Below, piece after piece: positions 6,090-7,380 of a stretch of 7,380 nucleotides of DNA; within the stretch, counting starts at the first letter, position 1, and every line of letters starts with the position of its first letter. The notes under the pieces were generated by a model. The model worked only from the letters and a program-made list of their open reading frames with translations, made no database searches and was not told the DNA's origin. The position numbers were made by a program, and so were the translations under genes. Origin of the DNA: an uncultured Haloferula sp. (GTDB lineage: Bacteria; Verrucomicrobiota; Verrucomicrobiae; Verrucomicrobiales; Akkermansiaceae); the NCBI GenBank assembly GCA_946885645.1, contig CAMPGU010000204.1, positions 1-7,380 of the forward strand. Reading direction: 5' to 3'.

Positions 6090-6677
6090 TTACGGCAGGG
6101 CCGCCGGACCCCTGCGGAGCTGCCGGGAGGCCTCCAGATAGTAATGGGCGGCCGACCAAAGGGTGAAGACCGCCGCGACCAGGCAGGGATAAACCGGCGG
6201 CAAGCTGCCCATTTTCAGCATCACCCAGCCGACGGCGAACATCTGGGTGGCGGTGCACACCTTTCCGGTCCAGTGGGGCGCGTAGCGGACCTCGCGGGAT
6301 GCCCGCTTCACCAGCAGGATTCCCAGGACGATCAGCGTGTCCCGCGCGATGACCAGCGCCGCGAACCAAGGCGGGATGCGCCAGTCGTCCGTCCCCCAGG
6401 GAAAGGCGCTGAGGAAGACGATCGCCGTGATGAGCAGGAACTTGTCCGCCAGCGGGTCGATGAAGGCTCCGAATTTCGAGCGTTGGTTGAAGCGCCGCGC
6501 GATCCAGCCGTCCAGACCGTCGCTGGCGGAGGCGGCTACGAAAAGCGCCAGGGCGATCCACCGCAGCTTCTCCTGCGGCTGCCCGTCCTCCACGGAGAGA
6601 CCATACTTCGCGACGAAAACCGCAAAGACCGGCACCAGGAAGATGCGGCCCAGCGTGATCTTGCTGGCGAAGGTCAT
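6090..6677 (-). CDS. pgsA: CDP-alcohol phosphatidyltransferase, PgsA-type (phosphatidylglycerophosphate synthase)
   Basis: This integral membrane enzyme most likely transfers the phosphatidyl group from CDP-diacylglycerol to glycerol-3-phosphate, the first committed step to phosphatidylglycerol and cardiolipin. The complete CDP-alcohol phosphotransferase signature is present: D53-x2-D56-G57-x2-A60-R61-x8-G70-x3-D74-x3-D78. These acidic residues bind the metal ions and CDP. The 195-residue length and the N-terminus MTFASKITLGRIFLVPVF are typical of PgsA. About six hydrophobic segments are visible, near residues 7-23, 39-60, 80-94, 104-123, 142-157 and 162-183. The frame is open to a GTG at 6695, but ATG 6677 gives the usual start and is preferred. 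Other CDP-alcohol transferases share the motif, so the glycerol-3-phosphate acceptor is inferred from overall resemblance to PgsA. der follows 40 nt downstream. Confidence 0.9.
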   Translation of the reverse strand: MTFASKITLGRIFLVPVFAVFVAKYGLSVEDGQPQEKLRWIALALFVAASASDGLDGWIARRFNQRSKFGAFIDPLADKFLLITAIVFLSAFPWGTDDWRIPPWFAALVIARDTLIVLGILLVKRASREVRYAPHWTGKVCTATQMFAVGWVMLKMGSLPPVYPCLVAAVFTLWSAAHYYLEASRQLRRGPAALP

Positions 6678-6781
6678 CCGGTGGAATTGAAGCACGGATC
6701 GCCGCGAGGGGCGACTCTTGATTTCACCCTCACGATTTCCATCGGAACGAGAGACATCCGGACCTACCGCGTATCCACCTC

Positions 6782-7380
6782 ATGCTGCTCCGCATCCTCC
6801 TCCTTTTCCTTGCCGCCCTCGGATCTCTGGCGGCCCGGCCAGCCGGCGAACTCCGCGTGATGTGCTGGAATGTCCATCACGGGGTGGGGGAGGACGGCAA
6901 GCTGGACCTGGCGCGGATCGCCGCCGTGATCCGGGCTCAGAAGCCGGATCTGGTGGCACTGCAGGAGGTGGATAACAAGTGCCGCCGTAGCAGGGGCGTG
7001 GATCAGGCGGCGGAACTGGCGAGGCTGACCGGTCTGCACGGGGCCTTCGGCAAGGCGATGGATCACGAGGGCGGCGAATACGGCCAGGCGATTCTTTCGC
7101 GCTTCCCGATCGGGGAGACGCGGGTGCACCGGCTGCCGGGCGACGGCGAGCCCCGCATCGCCTTCGAGGCGGAGGTAAAGGTGGAGGGCAAGCCGCTGCG
7201 GCTCATCACCGTGCACTTGGATCACCAGCAGGATGCACGGCGCCTGAAGCAGGCGGAGACGCTTGCGAAGGCGCTGGAGAACCGCCACGGGCCGGTGATT
7301 CTCGCAGGGGATTTCAATGACGTGCCGGGCTCGCCCGCCTTGACCGCGTTCGGGCTGCCGTGGCAAGCGGTGGCAAAAAG
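6782..7380 (+). CDS. endonuclease/exonuclease/phosphatase family protein, secreted, 3' end outside window
   Basis: This is the N-terminal 199 residues of a protein of the metal-dependent EEP superfamily (DNase I, exonuclease III, inositol phosphatase and sphingomyelinase types); the frame is still open at the window edge. Residues 1-18 form a hydrophobic leader, MLLRILLLFLAALGSLAA, fitting a signal peptide, so export is likely. Catalytic landmarks in order are CWNVHHG (N30), LQEVD (E62), YGQAILSR (100-107), TVHLDH (H145) and GDFND (D177, N179). The final SDH-type motif would lie beyond the edge. These residues identify the fold but not the substrate, which could be nucleic acid, phosphoinositide or another phosphodiester. 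ATG 6782 is preceded by TATCCACCTC with no Shine-Dalgarno. The gene diverges from pgsA with about 104 nt between start codons, which must hold both promoters; no clear hexamer pair was found there. Confidence 0.9.
   Translation, partial: MLLRILLLFLAALGSLAARPAGELRVMCWNVHHGVGEDGKLDLARIAAVIRAQKPDLVALQEVDNKCRRSRGVDQAAELARLTGLHGAFGKAMDHEGGEYGQAILSRFPIGETRVHRLPGDGEPRIAFEAEVKVEGKPLRLITVHLDHQQDARRLKQAETLAKALENRHGPVILAGDFNDVPGSPALTAFGLPWQAVAK

Noticed and set aside
4769..6166. Plus-strand open frame of 465 codons opposite der
   Set aside because: It is the antisense shadow of der, with an Arg/His/Gly/Asp-rich product and no recognisable domain.
6771..6779. GTATCCACC upstream of the secreted EEP gene as a DnaA box
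   Set aside because: It matches seven of nine bases but is isolated, far from dnaA, and overlaps the translation start region; chance is the simpler explanation.
1..7380. A new defence, mobile or biosynthetic system
   Set aside because: All confident genes are housekeeping or common transporter and enzyme families. No integrase, toxin-antitoxin pair, CRISPR repeats or unknown multi-gene cassette is visible.

Overview
The window is a GC-rich bacterial chromosomal segment built around the replication genes dnaA and dnaN. The proteins are housekeeping types with clear family motifs. The lineage cannot be fixed from this window alone. A GC-rich genome without Shine-Dalgarno motifs, with dnaA-dnaN not followed by recF and with a palindrome encoding an 'SAGVPPV'-like string, would fit a Verrucomicrobiota-type organism. 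That is an inference of modest confidence.

Layout, left to right. Positions 8-331 (minus) hold the N-terminal fifth of a sodium:solute symporter, which ends at an in-frame TAG exactly where the family normally continues. Positions 332-807 are a long non-coding region between this fragment and dnaA. It contains several hairpins, an AT-rich tract with one DnaA-box-like 9-mer (a weak oriC candidate), and a GC-rich stem plus T-tract just before dnaA. dnaA (808-2223, plus) and dnaN (2368-3465, plus) follow, separated by a 144-nt gap that holds alternative hairpins. Next is an inverted doublet of REP-like hairpins (3485-3564) between convergent genes.

The minus-strand block, in its direction of transcription, is a PgsA-type phosphatidyltransferase (6677-6090), the ribosome-assembly GTPase der (6049-4628) and an OppD/DppD-type ABC ATPase (4543-3566). 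The gaps are 40 and 84 nt, so they may be one transcription unit. Divergent from pgsA, a secreted endonuclease/exonuclease/phosphatase-family protein starts at 6782 and runs off the right edge.

Together dnaA and dnaN supply replication initiation and the sliding clamp. Der serves 50S ribosome maturation, PgsA serves anionic phospholipid synthesis, and the ABC ATPase would energise peptide uptake with partners that are not encoded here. I see no phage, CRISPR, defence or biosynthetic system. The points of real interest are the symporter stop, the REP doublet, the dnaA leader structure and the altered cysteine motif in the ABC ATPase.
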